Positions 42,972-50,841 of a stretch of DNA of 64,000 bases are shown here, one piece after another; position 1 is the stretch's first letter; the number at the start of each line of letters is the position of its first letter. A program made the position numbers and the translations under genes. Location of the stretch: the NCBI RefSeq assembly GCF_000247605.1, contig NC_016894.1, positions 3,957,732 to 4,021,731 on the forward strand, given 5' to 3'. This stretch comes from Acetobacterium woodii DSM 1030. GTDB taxonomy: Bacteria; Bacillota; Clostridia; Eubacteriales; Eubacteriaceae. The notes under the pieces are model-generated. The model was not told where the DNA came from. It saw only the letters and a list, made by a program, of their open reading frames with translations, and searched no databases.

Positions 42972-43372
42972 GCAACCTCAATCCTACCCAATTCATTTTT
43001 TCTATAAAAATCAGATTTGAATACCGGAAAGTGCGGATAAAGATTACCGTTCGAGCAGCTGCAGCGAGCCACGCACTCGTGGCCATCTTGTTCGAGAATG
43101 AACAGCAACCCCCGTCCACCGCAAAGCTCACAGTCTTGTCGTTCAACCGTGATTGGCTTATGCAAGGTTCGGGCAATCGATAAAATATCCCCGGGCTTTG
43201 GCTCTCTGGATTCGCCTGATTTCAAATATTTAATATACGCCTTATGGCAAGTATCGTAGGGCACGTTGTCCAGAATCTCTTTCCATGTTTCGATGGTGAC
43301 ATCCCGAACACTAATCCGAGGAAAGCACCCTTGCATTTCCTCCAGAAAGTTGGTTGTTTCCGCATGATTCAA
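42968..43372 (-). CDS. Helicase-loader-inhibitor-like protein with C-terminal zinc ribbon
   Basis: 134 aa, TTG start with AGGAGG nine bases upstream. The N-terminal helices (WKEILDNVPYDTCHKAYIKY) are related in pattern to the next upstream protein. The C-terminus has CELCGGRG and CSCSNG, a zinc-binding pair. By position it belongs to the replication module. Confidence 0.55.
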   Translation of the reverse strand: MNHAETTNFLEEMQGCFPRISVRDVTIETWKEILDNVPYDTCHKAYIKYLKSGESREPKPGDILSIARTLHKPITVERQDCELCGGRGLLFILEQDGHECVARCSCSNGNLYPHFPVFKSDFYRKNELGRIEVA

Positions 43373-43616
43373 TTTTTAGTTCCTCCTGTCTTTCAAATTG
43401 TAGCAGCTTTTCAATTTTTGCTGTTTCGATAATCTCAGCTATCGATGGTACATATTTACAAGATTTAATCAATTTTTTTGTAGCTGGTAATGCAAACCGA
43501 AAATCTACATCTTCCAGCAGATTTGCCCAGATCTTTTGATTAAAATCACTGACTTGAAAATTTTGATAAACAGCAGCCAATGTCGCTAATATTTTTGCTG
43601 TTTCTGCATTAGTCAA
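43311..43616 (-). CDS. G39P-like helicase loader/inhibitor domain protein
   Basis: 101 aa. ETAKILATLAAVYQNFQVSD then WANLLEDVDFRFALPATKKL and KYVPSIAEI follow the pattern of SPP1 G39P-type N-terminal domains. It overlaps the DnaD-like gene by 8 bases and the following gene by 62. Confidence 0.6.
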   Translation of the reverse strand: MTNAETAKILATLAAVYQNFQVSDFNQKIWANLLEDVDFRFALPATKKLIKSCKYVPSIAEIIETAKIEKLLQFERQEELKIESCGNNQLSGGNARVLSSD

Positions 43617-44427
43617 AGATTGATCCTCCTTTTTCTAGCTCATATTGATTTTGAAGATTTGACAGCGCCCCCTGCATATTTCTGGGAATCTTGGTTTTGT
43701 TGTCATAGTTCCCTTCGAGGATCTTAACAAAGTTCTCTGACTTCATGATCCAATCAAAACTGGCCACCCAGCCACGTTCGTTTATCCCACAGAGAAAATC
43801 ACTTTTGCCAGCTTTGAAAAAACAAACACTGACTGATTCCCGCCCATGCTCCTTAATACGCTGTTGGATAGTATTTCGACGTTTTGGCGTTAAGGCCGTT
43901 ACCTTAGGCAGACGAGAAACAACCTGATTAAACTCATCCACCACATTATTCAGTTCCACCTTTCCCGGTTTCCTTGCCAATTCGATTGCAGTCGTTTCGG
44001 GAGGACTCTCTCTATCTGTGTTTACATCTGTGTTTATATCTGTGTTTATATCTGGTATAGGTTCGACATTCCTGTCACTTCTATTTGACAAACCTGTCAC
44101 TTTCATTTGACAATTATGTAAAATGGAAATGCCATAATCAGTAAATGCATACCACAAAGTACGATCATACTTTAATTCATTAAAATTGCCTTTTATGATG
44201 ATTCCTTTTTCAATCAAATCGTCCAATATTTTCCGGATTTGTCGATCCGACCAGAATGGGAATAATTCTTTCCATGCCTTGATACTGTTAAATGTCCAGT
44301 ACCGGCCATCATGAAAATGCTTATCGTTGGCTTCGTTCTTCTTAATCCAGAATTGAAGATTTTGAACAACAATGGCCGCATTAACCCCCAGCTTTTCAGC
44401 TACATCTATGTCAAAATTATAATTCAC
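43609..44427 (-). CDS. Phage replication initiator (DnaD/replisome organizer-like)
   Basis: 272 aa. The N-terminal winged helix (DIDVAEKLGVNAAIVVQNLQ, WSDRQIRKILDDLIEKGIII) binds origin DNA. A linker has DINTDINTDVNTD encoded by short tandem DNA repeats. The C-terminus (WVASFDWIMKSENFVKILEG) is the usual end of replisome organizers. It probably recruits the host helicase with the two small proteins after it. Confidence 0.78.
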   Translation of the reverse strand: MNYNFDIDVAEKLGVNAAIVVQNLQFWIKKNEANDKHFHDGRYWTFNSIKAWKELFPFWSDRQIRKILDDLIEKGIIIKGNFNELKYDRTLWYAFTDYGISILHNCQMKVTGLSNRSDRNVEPIPDINTDINTDVNTDRESPPETTAIELARKPGKVELNNVVDEFNQVVSRLPKVTALTPKRRNTIQQRIKEHGRESVSVCFFKAGKSDFLCGINERGWVASFDWIMKSENFVKILEGNYDNKTKIPRNMQGALSNLQNQYELEKGGSIFD

Positions 44428-44654
44428 GCCACATCCTCCAGATTTTCAACACCTGCCCATTCCAGGGCCTTTTCAAAGTGAGTGGTGTATTTTGTCAGGA
44501 CTTTAAAATAATGGGTAACACCATCTGTTTTTATTTTAATTTCCTTATAGCTTGGTGCTATGCAATGAAGCACTCCATTATTTTCAGGTTCTTCAATGCT
44601 AAAGCCCTTCTTTTCTAAAATTTCAATCACTTTCTGTATTGTGTAAGATCTCAT
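44424..44654 (-). CDS. Hypothetical phage protein, 76 aa
   Basis: Small helical/beta protein (MRSYTIQKVIEILEKKGFSI). It overlaps the replication initiator start by 4 bases. No family recognised. Confidence 0.5.
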   Translation of the reverse strand: MRSYTIQKVIEILEKKGFSIEEPENNGVLHCIAPSYKEIKIKTDGVTHYFKVLTKYTTHFEKALEWAGVENLEDVA

Positions 44655-44711
44655 GATATCCCTCCATTTAGTAGAATTCCGGTTGAGCCGAAACCCAACC
44701 GGTTAAAATAA

Positions 44712-45416
44712 CTAAGCGATGATCGTATAGCCTTCCCCTAGTTCAAATTCAAGATAATCCTTGATTGACTGCATGGCCTTGTTTTTCCATGCCCCGCCAT
44801 CAGCTTCAAATAGGCCGACATTGCACTTATCATCAACTCTCAGAATAAAGGGGCTGATTGGCTGTTCGATCTCCGAAAATGTCCGAAATGGGGCAAGCCT
44901 AACAGGGTTCGGGATCTGTTCTTCCCGTACAAGAGCAACCCCAGACTTGGAAGCAACTGTTTGAGTGATGCCATCATCTTCCAATTTGACCTCATTTTCG
45001 TATCGCATCTTACCGATGCTTCGTAACACTTCAGCCCTGTCCGCAACATCGGCAAAGCGAGATTGCAGCATAATATTAAATGTTTCCCGGTCAATAAAAC
45101 TGTTTAATCTAGATTCCGGTGGCTCTGCCTGAGCCCGGATATAATACTCACGGTCACGGTAGACAAAATCCAATGCTGACATAATTTGGACTGATTGATG
45201 ATCTATGACATGAATGATCATCTTATCCGCATCTAATTTGTCAATATTAGCTTTAATAAAATCGACAATTGCTGTTAGACTCTTTGTCTGGATGGACTTA
45301 GGTTTAGGCGGTTCAATTTGATATAAATCTTTCGTGGAGTATTGAACCCCTTCAACCTCAATTAACTCTGCTGCTGCCATTTCCTCAATTTTTTCTAAAA
45401 AACTTCGATCAATCAT
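44712..45416 (-). CDS. Phage protein, possibly DUF2303-like
   Basis: 234 aa, acidic. VRLAPFRTFSEIEQPISPFI and VASKSGVALVREEQIPNPV recall phage proteins of the DUF2303 type, from memory only. It is found with recombination/replication genes. It overlaps the next upstream gene by 4 bases. Confidence 0.5.
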   Translation of the reverse strand: MIDRSFLEKIEEMAAAELIEVEGVQYSTKDLYQIEPPKPKSIQTKSLTAIVDFIKANIDKLDADKMIIHVIDHQSVQIMSALDFVYRDREYYIRAQAEPPESRLNSFIDRETFNIMLQSRFADVADRAEVLRSIGKMRYENEVKLEDDGITQTVASKSGVALVREEQIPNPVRLAPFRTFSEIEQPISPFILRVDDKCNVGLFEADGGAWKNKAMQSIKDYLEFELGEGYTIIA

Positions 45417-45742
45417 TTTCTTGCTCCTTCCATTGCAATAATATTGTCCATATCAATTTGACCAGGCACCTTGTCGGAAATCTCGGACACCGTTACACCA
45501 GCACCGGTCTTTTCCATCAAAATATTTGTTGCCAGCCCCTTTAACGGGGCCGAGGTATGGCTCACTTTAATATCCACATTTCCCACCATGCGCTGTTCAT
45601 CGGGTTTGATAGACAGCTGGATAGAAATTTTTCTTGTCGCTTTAGGATCTGTGTTCAGATCCTTGATGTTTTTTAGCACCTTATCCATTTCATGTGCAAA
45701 CAACTCCTGTAAACCACCACCGGCAATTTCATTCAAATTCAT
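45413..45742 (-). CDS. Phage early protein, 109 aa
   Basis: NLNEIAGGGLQELFAHEMDK and RKISIQLSIKPDEQRMVGN recall a small protein often labelled replication terminator in Clostridia phages; that label is from memory and unproven. Confidence 0.5.
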   Translation of the reverse strand: MNLNEIAGGGLQELFAHEMDKVLKNIKDLNTDPKATRKISIQLSIKPDEQRMVGNVDIKVSHTSAPLKGLATNILMEKTGAGVTVSEISDKVPGQIDMDNIIAMEGARK

Positions 45743-45917
45743 AATTTTCCTCCATATTATTTTCAGGATACTGAGGCTTAAGCCCGATCCCTTTTCTAAA
45801 CTTATTAATCATTGTCCGATACTTACTGTCGCCTTTTTGCAGGGTCGACTCCTTTTCCTGTAGCTCCAATATTCTGGAATGTTTGATTCGGTCATCCTGT
45901 TTATTATTTTTATTCAT
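45729..45917 (-). CDS. Hypothetical phage protein, 62 aa
   Basis: Highly charged and helical (RILELQEKESTLQKGDSKYR). It overlaps the next gene by 14 bases. Function unknown. Confidence 0.5.
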   Translation of the reverse strand: MNKNNKQDDRIKHSRILELQEKESTLQKGDSKYRTMINKFRKGIGLKPQYPENNMEENYEFE

Positions 45918-45976
45918 CCCGCCCTTTCCCCACTATACAAACGCATATAAATATGCTAAAATTGATAAAAGAATAA

Positions 45977-46465
45977 TTACCTGCCGAGGGTAAAAACTTG
46001 AGATCGTTGTTCCAGCAACGGTCTTTTTTCTATTGCGGAGAAAATTAAACTCCATCCGGACATAATGCCTTCCATTACTTCTTTTATAAATGTTTCCGAG
46101 GTTTCTATCTCATGTTCATCAATACGGTTATCTAAGATAACCTTTCGCATTTCGCTTTCCAAAGGGTGTATATCGCTTATTTCAGCCTGAAATTTCAAAA
46201 ATGCTTCCGGCAAATTAGTTACTTCAATATTTGGAAAAATCTCCCGACCGATTAAGGTGTTTTCCTTAAGATGAAGCAATGGTAACCATGGTGTACCGTA
46301 TATTTTTGCCATTCTCAAGATTACTTCATCCGGGGGAACGTTTTTACCCAATTCATAATTCGACAATGTGTGAGTATGGACATCCAGCTTTTCCGCTGCC
46401 TCGTCCTGGTTTAAATTTGCATGATCTCTGCATATCCTGTAGATGCTTTTACATGTTTCTTTCAT
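45977..46465 (-). CDS. XRE-family regulator, 162 aa
   Basis: The N-terminal helix-turn-helix is NLNQDEAAEKLDVHTHTLSN YELG. The C-terminal 90 residues are helical without a known ligand domain. I prefer ATG 46,465; a TTG at 46,486 is possible. It is part of the leftward early operon. Confidence 0.72.
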   Translation of the reverse strand: MKETCKSIYRICRDHANLNQDEAAEKLDVHTHTLSNYELGKNVPPDEVILRMAKIYGTPWLPLLHLKENTLIGREIFPNIEVTNLPEAFLKFQAEISDIHPLESEMRKVILDNRIDEHEIETSETFIKEVMEGIMSGWSLIFSAIEKRPLLEQRSQVFTLGR

Positions 46466-46524
46466 GTTCTTTTCTGATCCTTTCAAGTAAAATTAAAATG
46501 TAATACTCCTTAATCTCTCCCCCT

Positions 46525-46890
46525 TCAAGCTCCAACAGCCTGATCAAGTTCCACGCATAATTCTTTACCTTCTTCATCCTTCATTATTTGATCAATTAGT
46601 AATGCCTCAAGAAAGTTTAAACAATCTTCAAACTCGGACAAAGCCGAATAATTATCTAGGCGAATTGTCATGTCATTTTCACAATTCCGATCCCATCCAT
46701 TTTCAAACATATAAACTTCAATGGTGCCAATATGTCCGGACAGATGGAAAAATACACAAAGTTTTCCTGCTTCTCTATTTCTCTTGTCACCAATCGAATT
46801 GATATCCAGACAACAAAGTGCAATTGCTTTGGTCAGTTCCTTCTTTTTTTCCAGCTCGAAACCATCTTTAATAAATTCGTTCATGTTCAT
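46525..46890 (-). CDS. Hypothetical phage protein, 121 aa
   Basis: Acidic protein (NEFIKDGFELEKKKELTKAI; TIRLDNYSALSEFEDCLNFL). No family recognised. It lies between the excisionase-like gene and the XRE gene. Confidence 0.5.
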   Translation of the reverse strand: MNMNEFIKDGFELEKKKELTKAIALCCLDINSIGDKRNREAGKLCVFFHLSGHIGTIEVYMFENGWDRNCENDMTIRLDNYSALSEFEDCLNFLEALLIDQIMKDEEGKELCVELDQAVGA

Positions 46891-46907
46891 GATTTTCTTC
46901 TCCTTTT

Positions 46908-47135
46908 CTAACTGGCCACCTGATTTTCAGGCAAGTATGGTTTAATATTGTTCATGTCTGTTAAATCCATTCCGTCATAATTGGCCATGAAGCTTTCAAG
47001 CGTAATTCTTCGGATCTTTAAGTGTCCCAATTTTAAGGCTCTAAGCAATCCTTTGTTAATCAGTTCATAGACAATAGGTTTGCTGCATCCGAGTATTTTT
47101 GCGGCATCCGCAACCGTGTAGAGTTTATCTTCCAT
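46908..47135 (-). CDS. Excisionase-family DNA-binding protein
   Basis: 75 aa. LYTVADAAKILGCSKPIVYE followed by GLLRALKLGHLKIRRITLES is the HTH_17/excisionase winged helix that recognises attachment-site DNA. In this phage it could be Xis for the integrase at 50.8 kb or a local regulator. Confidence 0.78.
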   Translation of the reverse strand: MEDKLYTVADAAKILGCSKPIVYELINKGLLRALKLGHLKIRRITLESFMANYDGMDLTDMNNIKPYLPENQVAS

Positions 47136-47157
47136 ACATAACGCCTCCTATTTTTTA

Positions 47158-47310
47158 TTAGGCTATCTCCTCAAAATATATTCTGCCTTCACTGAAATCC
47201 TCATCACATTCATTACATAAAAATGTCTCTGTGAAATTATCACCATTTTCTAATGTAGCGGTATAAGCGATATCATCACTCATACACTCAGGGCATATAA
47301 TTTTTAGCAT
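47158..47310 (-). CDS. Small zinc-ribbon phage protein, 50 aa
   Basis: MLKIICPECMSDDIAYTATL, then ETFLCNECDEDFSEG: a two-CxxC zinc ribbon. Function unknown. Confidence 0.6.
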   Translation of the reverse strand: MLKIICPECMSDDIAYTATLENGDNFTETFLCNECDEDFSEGRIYFEEIA

Positions 47311-47319
47311 TTTTCTCAC

Positions 47320-47505
47320 CTATTCCATAATAATTTTTATTTCAAAATCATAATTCTCAAGTTTTTCAATTGTGTTTTTGAGCAGTTGCATTTGAACTAT
47401 CGCTTGTTCTAATAATTCTTCAAATGCTTTATTGCTTCTTGCTGAAATATGCAACTCATTTTGGTTGGTGTGCATAATCATCTTATCTTTATCCAGCCTT
47501 CTCAC
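47320..47505 (-). CDS. Hypothetical phage protein, about 61 aa
   Basis: Helical (NKAFEELLEQAIVQMQLLKN). The GTG at 47,505 lies too close to AGGAGG, so the internal ATG at 47,481 may be the true start. Confidence 0.45.
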   Translation of the reverse strand: MRRLDKDKMIMHTNQNELHISARSNKAFEELLEQAIVQMQLLKNTIEKLENYDFEIKIIME

Positions 47506-47735
47506 CTCCTAACTTGGTTTTTTGTTTTCGCTAACATAACGTTGTTTTCTCCAGCAAAAAAAATATCTTCTATAGTTGCGTTAAAGTAGTCAGCAATTTC
47601 TTTTGCCATGTCTAAATTAGGTACTCTTTTCCCAGTTTCCCACATTCCCACAGCACCCGACGTTACTTTCAGTTCCTCGGCAAGTTCATTTTGTGTCAAA
47701 CCATTTTTAGCTCTGTATTTCGCAATATTATTCAC
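47502..47735 (-). CDS. Cro-like XRE regulator
   Basis: 77 aa. NIAKYRAKNGLTQNELAEEL and VTSGAVGMWETGKRVPNLD form the helix-turn-helix. It is the first leftward gene, divergent from the cI-like repressor, so it takes the Cro position of the genetic switch. Confidence 0.8.
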   Translation of the reverse strand: MNNIAKYRAKNGLTQNELAEELKVTSGAVGMWETGKRVPNLDMAKEIADYFNATIEDIFFAGENNVMLAKTKNQVRR

Positions 47736-47756
47736 TCTCCACCCCCTCCTTTCCCC

Positions 47757-47771
47757 GCTAACGTTTCGTTG
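47757..47771. promoter_or_regulatory. Switch operator O1
   Basis: GCTAACGTTTCGTTG is the inverse of O2 with two changes and lies downstream of the leftward -10, where a bound repressor would block transcription. Confidence 0.6.
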
Positions 47772-47776
47772 ATATT

Positions 47777-47805
47777 ATAATACAACGCTTCGTTAGCATT
47801 GTCAA
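47777..47805 (-). promoter_or_regulatory. Leftward early promoter
   Basis: TTGACA (47,800-47,805) and TATTAT (47,777-47,782) are separated by 17 bases on the minus strand. Operator O2 fills the spacer. Confidence 0.75.
47783..47797. promoter_or_regulatory. Switch operator O2
   Basis: CAACGCTTCGTTAGC lies exactly between -35 and -10 of the leftward promoter; it is inverted relative to O1. Confidence 0.65.
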
Positions 47806-47815
47806 TACCTTTATT

Positions 47816-47849
47816 AACAATATGTTAGTATTTTTACTAACATATTGTT
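47816..47849. promoter_or_regulatory. Perfect 15-bp palindrome in the switch region
   Basis: AACAATATGTTAGTA (47,816-47,830) and its exact complement (47,835-47,849) flank TTTT. The right arm covers the -35 of the rightward repressor promoter, suggesting autoregulation. Confidence 0.65.
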
Positions 47850-47873
47850 GTTTTTATTGATTCTTGTTATAAT
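47845..47873 (+). promoter_or_regulatory. Rightward repressor promoter
   Basis: TTGTTG (47,845-47,850) and TATAAT (47,868-47,873) are separated by 17 bases. Confidence 0.7.
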
Positions 47874-47901
47874 AGCCTAAATAAACAGAGTAGGTGCTAA
47901 T

Positions 47902-48297
47902 ATGTTTTCAGATCGTTTAAAGTATTTACGTTCAACTGAAGATTTAACCCAAAGAGATCTAGCTAGCAAGCTTGGTATTACCAGCGGTGCGATAGGTATG
48001 TATGAATCTGGAAAGAGATTTCCTGATAATGCAATCTTAAACAAAATCGCTGATCATTTCCACGTCTCCACCGATTATCTCCTTGGTCGAACAGACGACC
48101 CACTACCAGTGCGTGACGTTGACCAGGATCTCTACGATGAGCATGATTATAATAAAGAGCTGGATGCCTTTCTAAATGATGATGAAATGTCATCGATGTT
48201 TTATGACTATAAGAACTGGACGGAAGAAGAAAAAAGGAACCTGTTGAATATTTTAAAAGGGCAGGAAGCATTGAGGGAATTGAATAAGAAAAAATAG
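47902..48297 (+). CDS. cI-like prophage repressor
   Basis: 131 aa. LTQRDLASKLGITSGAIGMY is the helix-turn-helix; HVSTDYLLGRTDDP follows as in Firmicute phage repressors. It lacks the LexA-type self-cleaving domain, so induction probably depends on the ImmA-like protease encoded downstream. It would bind the palindromes at 47.76-47.85 kb. Confidence 0.82.
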   Translation: MFSDRLKYLRSTEDLTQRDLASKLGITSGAIGMYESGKRFPDNAILNKIADHFHVSTDYLLGRTDDPLPVRDVDQDLYDEHDYNKELDAFLNDDEMSSMFYDYKNWTEEEKRNLLNILKGQEALRELNKKK

Positions 48298-48384
48298 CAG
48301 GCTTTATTCAAGTCTGCTTTTTATTTTGTCGAATTTTTAAGAAAGTTTGACAAATGTTAAATGTTTTTAAAAGGGGGAATTGTC

Positions 48385-48915
48385 ATGAAGGTTGGGATTA
48401 GAAAACCAAGTATTAAAAAAAGTGTGAAAGCTAGAACAACTGGTAAATTGAAAAGATCGGTCAAAAAGGCTGTTGTTCCTGGGTACGGTAAAAAAGGGAT
48501 GGGAATGATTAAAGATCCCAAAAAAGCTGTTTATAATAAGGTGTATAGTAAAACCACCATCGGTGTGAATAGCCTTTCCGGGACATCTTCTTCTAAATCA
48601 AACGACCGCAAAACAAGTTCTGGCAATGCTGGAAATAATTACCAACACAAGAGTACTCCAAAACAAAATAAACCGTCAAATGGAACCTCATGGTTTATTT
48701 GGGGTGGTATTTTGGCATTATTTGCTCTCATGGGACAAAATATTGGAGCTTTTGTAATTTTTGGGGGAGTTGCTGCTTTTTTAATTTGGACAGGATTAAA
48801 AAAAAGAAAATCATTTCAATCAGCTGCACATGATAATAATATAGATCCTGCTATGAAAATCGCTGAACCTAATTTACTTTTAGAAAATGTAAACGACGAT
48901 GTTATTCATGAATAA
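48385..48915 (+). CDS. Small basic membrane protein, moron-like
   Basis: 176 aa from ATG 48,385 with AAAGGGGG upstream. A strongly basic first half (KKSVKARTTGKLKRSVKKAV, KKGMGMIKDPKKAVYNKVYS) precedes a Ser/Asn linker and one or two membrane segments (WGGILALFALMGQNIGAFVI). Similar proteins occur on Firmicute mobile elements. Function unknown; the position in the lysogeny operon suggests expression in the lysogen. Confidence 0.65.
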   Translation: MKVGIRKPSIKKSVKARTTGKLKRSVKKAVVPGYGKKGMGMIKDPKKAVYNKVYSKTTIGVNSLSGTSSSKSNDRKTSSGNAGNNYQHKSTPKQNKPSNGTSWFIWGGILALFALMGQNIGAFVIFGGVAAFLIWTGLKKRKSFQSAAHDNNIDPAMKIAEPNLLLENVNDDVIHE

Positions 48916-48997
48916 GCATAATAGTAGGTTTATTAGAGTCTGATTTTTTATTTAAAAGATGAACTTTAGAAAAATTCTGAATTTTTGAGGAGGAAAA

Positions 48998-50200
48998 ATG
49001 AAAAAAAAACTAACTTATCTCATGATCTGCTGCTTATTCCTTGGGGTGTTATTCTCCGGAAATGTATTTGCTGAGGATCTAGCCGTAGAACAGACCAAAA
49101 ATGTAAAATACGCCACCCATGTCCAAAATGAGGGATGGCAGGATTGGAAGTATGATGGCGTAATGTCTGGCACATCCGGCAGGGGCTTACGGCTTGAAGG
49201 AATTAGGATTGAAACCGTCAATAATGCTGATCTCGGCATTGAATATTCCACCCATGTTCAGAACTATGGATGGCAGGGTTTCAAAGCCAATGGGATCATG
49301 AGCGGCACCTCAGGGGAAGGCCTACGCCTGGAAGCAATCCGCATTCGTCTCACTGGAACCGATGCTGCCAATTATGATGTTTGGTATCATGTTCATGCTC
49401 AGAACGTTGGCTGGATGGGTTGGACTAAAAACGGAGCGGATTCTGGAACTGCCGGTTATGGGTACCGACTGGAAGGGATTGAAATAAAAATATTGCCGAA
49501 AGGTTCTGATGCACCAGGCACTACAGAAAACGCATATTTATCTTATGGTTTTATTGTTGAGCAAACAGGGTTTCAGACATATGAGGATTATGATGGTACC
49601 ATTTCATCAATGCTGTTTTGTTCCTTTGTCAATAATACAAGTTCACCTGTTAAAATAACTGATATTAGCTTTAGTTTAAAAGATGCAGACGATATTGTTC
49701 TTGGAACATCATCCGAAGTTTTTATCGACTATGCTCCAGAGGTTATCATGCCTGGTCAAAGAGGTTTTGCAGTCGATTCTGCCTATAAAAACTATTATAA
49801 AATCGCTTCTCTTGATGAGCCCAAAAGCATCAATGTTAGAATCAACACGAGAGAAGCCCAGGCTAAAGATATGATCGGCATATTAAACGCCAGCAATGCC
49901 TCAATAGCGCTTGGTAAAGATGATTATGCAACTCGTGTAGTATGCTTAGTAGAAAACCCGACAAACCGGATTGCATATTATAATACTGTTGTCGCCGGTC
50001 TTTATGACTCAAATAATCAACTCATCGGCTGTCTATATGATTTATCTGATTCAACAATTATCGGACCATATGAAACGGCCAAATACTCTTTAGATGGATG
50101 GATGGCGCATTCAAGTCTTTTCCAAAATGCTGTGAAAGCTGAAGCTGCTGGAAAAGTAAATTTCTATGAAGACGAAACCTTAAACATAGATACCGAATGA
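48998..50200 (+). CDS. Secreted ChW-repeat protein (moron)
   Basis: 400 aa. A signal peptide (KKKLTYLMICCLFLGVLFSG, cleavage after VFA) leads to three ChW repeats (HVQNEGWQDWKYDGVMSGTS type, residues about 35-165), then about 220 residues of beta-rich sequence (VEQTGFQTYEDYDGTISSML) like DUF4352/DUF5105-type extracellular domains. AGGAGG precedes the ATG. It resembles the ChW head of the phage endolysin. It may alter the host surface in the lysogen (inference). Confidence 0.8.
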   Translation: MKKKLTYLMICCLFLGVLFSGNVFAEDLAVEQTKNVKYATHVQNEGWQDWKYDGVMSGTSGRGLRLEGIRIETVNNADLGIEYSTHVQNYGWQGFKANGIMSGTSGEGLRLEAIRIRLTGTDAANYDVWYHVHAQNVGWMGWTKNGADSGTAGYGYRLEGIEIKILPKGSDAPGTTENAYLSYGFIVEQTGFQTYEDYDGTISSMLFCSFVNNTSSPVKITDISFSLKDADDIVLGTSSEVFIDYAPEVIMPGQRGFAVDSAYKNYYKIASLDEPKSINVRINTREAQAKDMIGILNASNASIALGKDDYATRVVCLVENPTNRIAYYNTVVAGLYDSNNQLIGCLYDLSDSTIIGPYETAKYSLDGWMAHSSLFQNAVKAEAAGKVNFYEDETLNIDTE

Positions 50201-50307
50201 TAATAAAGCACGATTCAATCTCCATGATAGTAGAATTTTACCGGGGAACCCATCATGGGTTCCCGATCTTCTTAACAATTTTCACTAAAATTTACTGCAA
50301 TTAAATG

Positions 50308-50319
50308 GAACGTCTGTTC
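50308..50319. promoter_or_regulatory. LexA-like box before immA
   Basis: GAACGTCTGTTC resembles the Firmicute LexA consensus GAAC-RNRY-GTTC with one mismatch. A TATAAT at 50,330-50,335 lies 10 bases after it. SOS control is possible but unproven. Confidence 0.45.
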
Positions 50320-50363
50320 TAAATCATGCTATAATAAACAAACGTTCTGTTTAGGAGGCATGT

Positions 50364-50801
50364 ATGAATCAAATAGCTCTCAAAAAATCTAACTTGATGA
50401 AAAAAAGATATCAAATTGATTCTTTCCCCATTCCACTCTGGCAAATCGAACAAGCGATTATAGACCAGGGGTTTGATATTGTTATTTCCAATTCTCTCTG
50501 TAAGTCATGCGTTATAAAAAAAACGGTCTATTTGCCCCACACTATGGACTTTAACAGCCGTTTTATGCTTTCGCATGAGCTTGGTCACATTCTCTGCCAT
50601 AACTGCGATATTCATCGCCTGGATGATATGTCAAAAGAACAATTAGAGTCTCAAGCGAATGCATTTTCTGTCTATTTCTTAATTCCAACCCGTCGCTTTA
50701 AAATTGATTCAAAAATATATAACACTTATGAATTATCTGAACTTTACGGCGTACCTGTTGAGTTTATTAATTCATGTGTAAAAAAATATCTTGTAAATTA
50801 A
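50364..50801 (+). CDS. ImmA/IrrE-family metalloprotease
   Basis: 145 aa. HELGHILCH (H71, E72, H75) is the zinc protease motif, and QLESQANAFSVYFLIPTRRF the family follow-up. In ICEBs1 and related elements, ImmA cleaves the XRE repressor to induce excision. It is coded next to the integrase and after the repressor module. Confidence 0.85.
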   Translation: MNQIALKKSNLMKKRYQIDSFPIPLWQIEQAIIDQGFDIVISNSLCKSCVIKKTVYLPHTMDFNSRFMLSHELGHILCHNCDIHRLDDMSKEQLESQANAFSVYFLIPTRRFKIDSKIYNTYELSELYGVPVEFINSCVKKYLVN

Positions 50802-50841
50802 AATGGCGTTTTTGCGCCCTAAATTGAAAGGAGACATCGAA

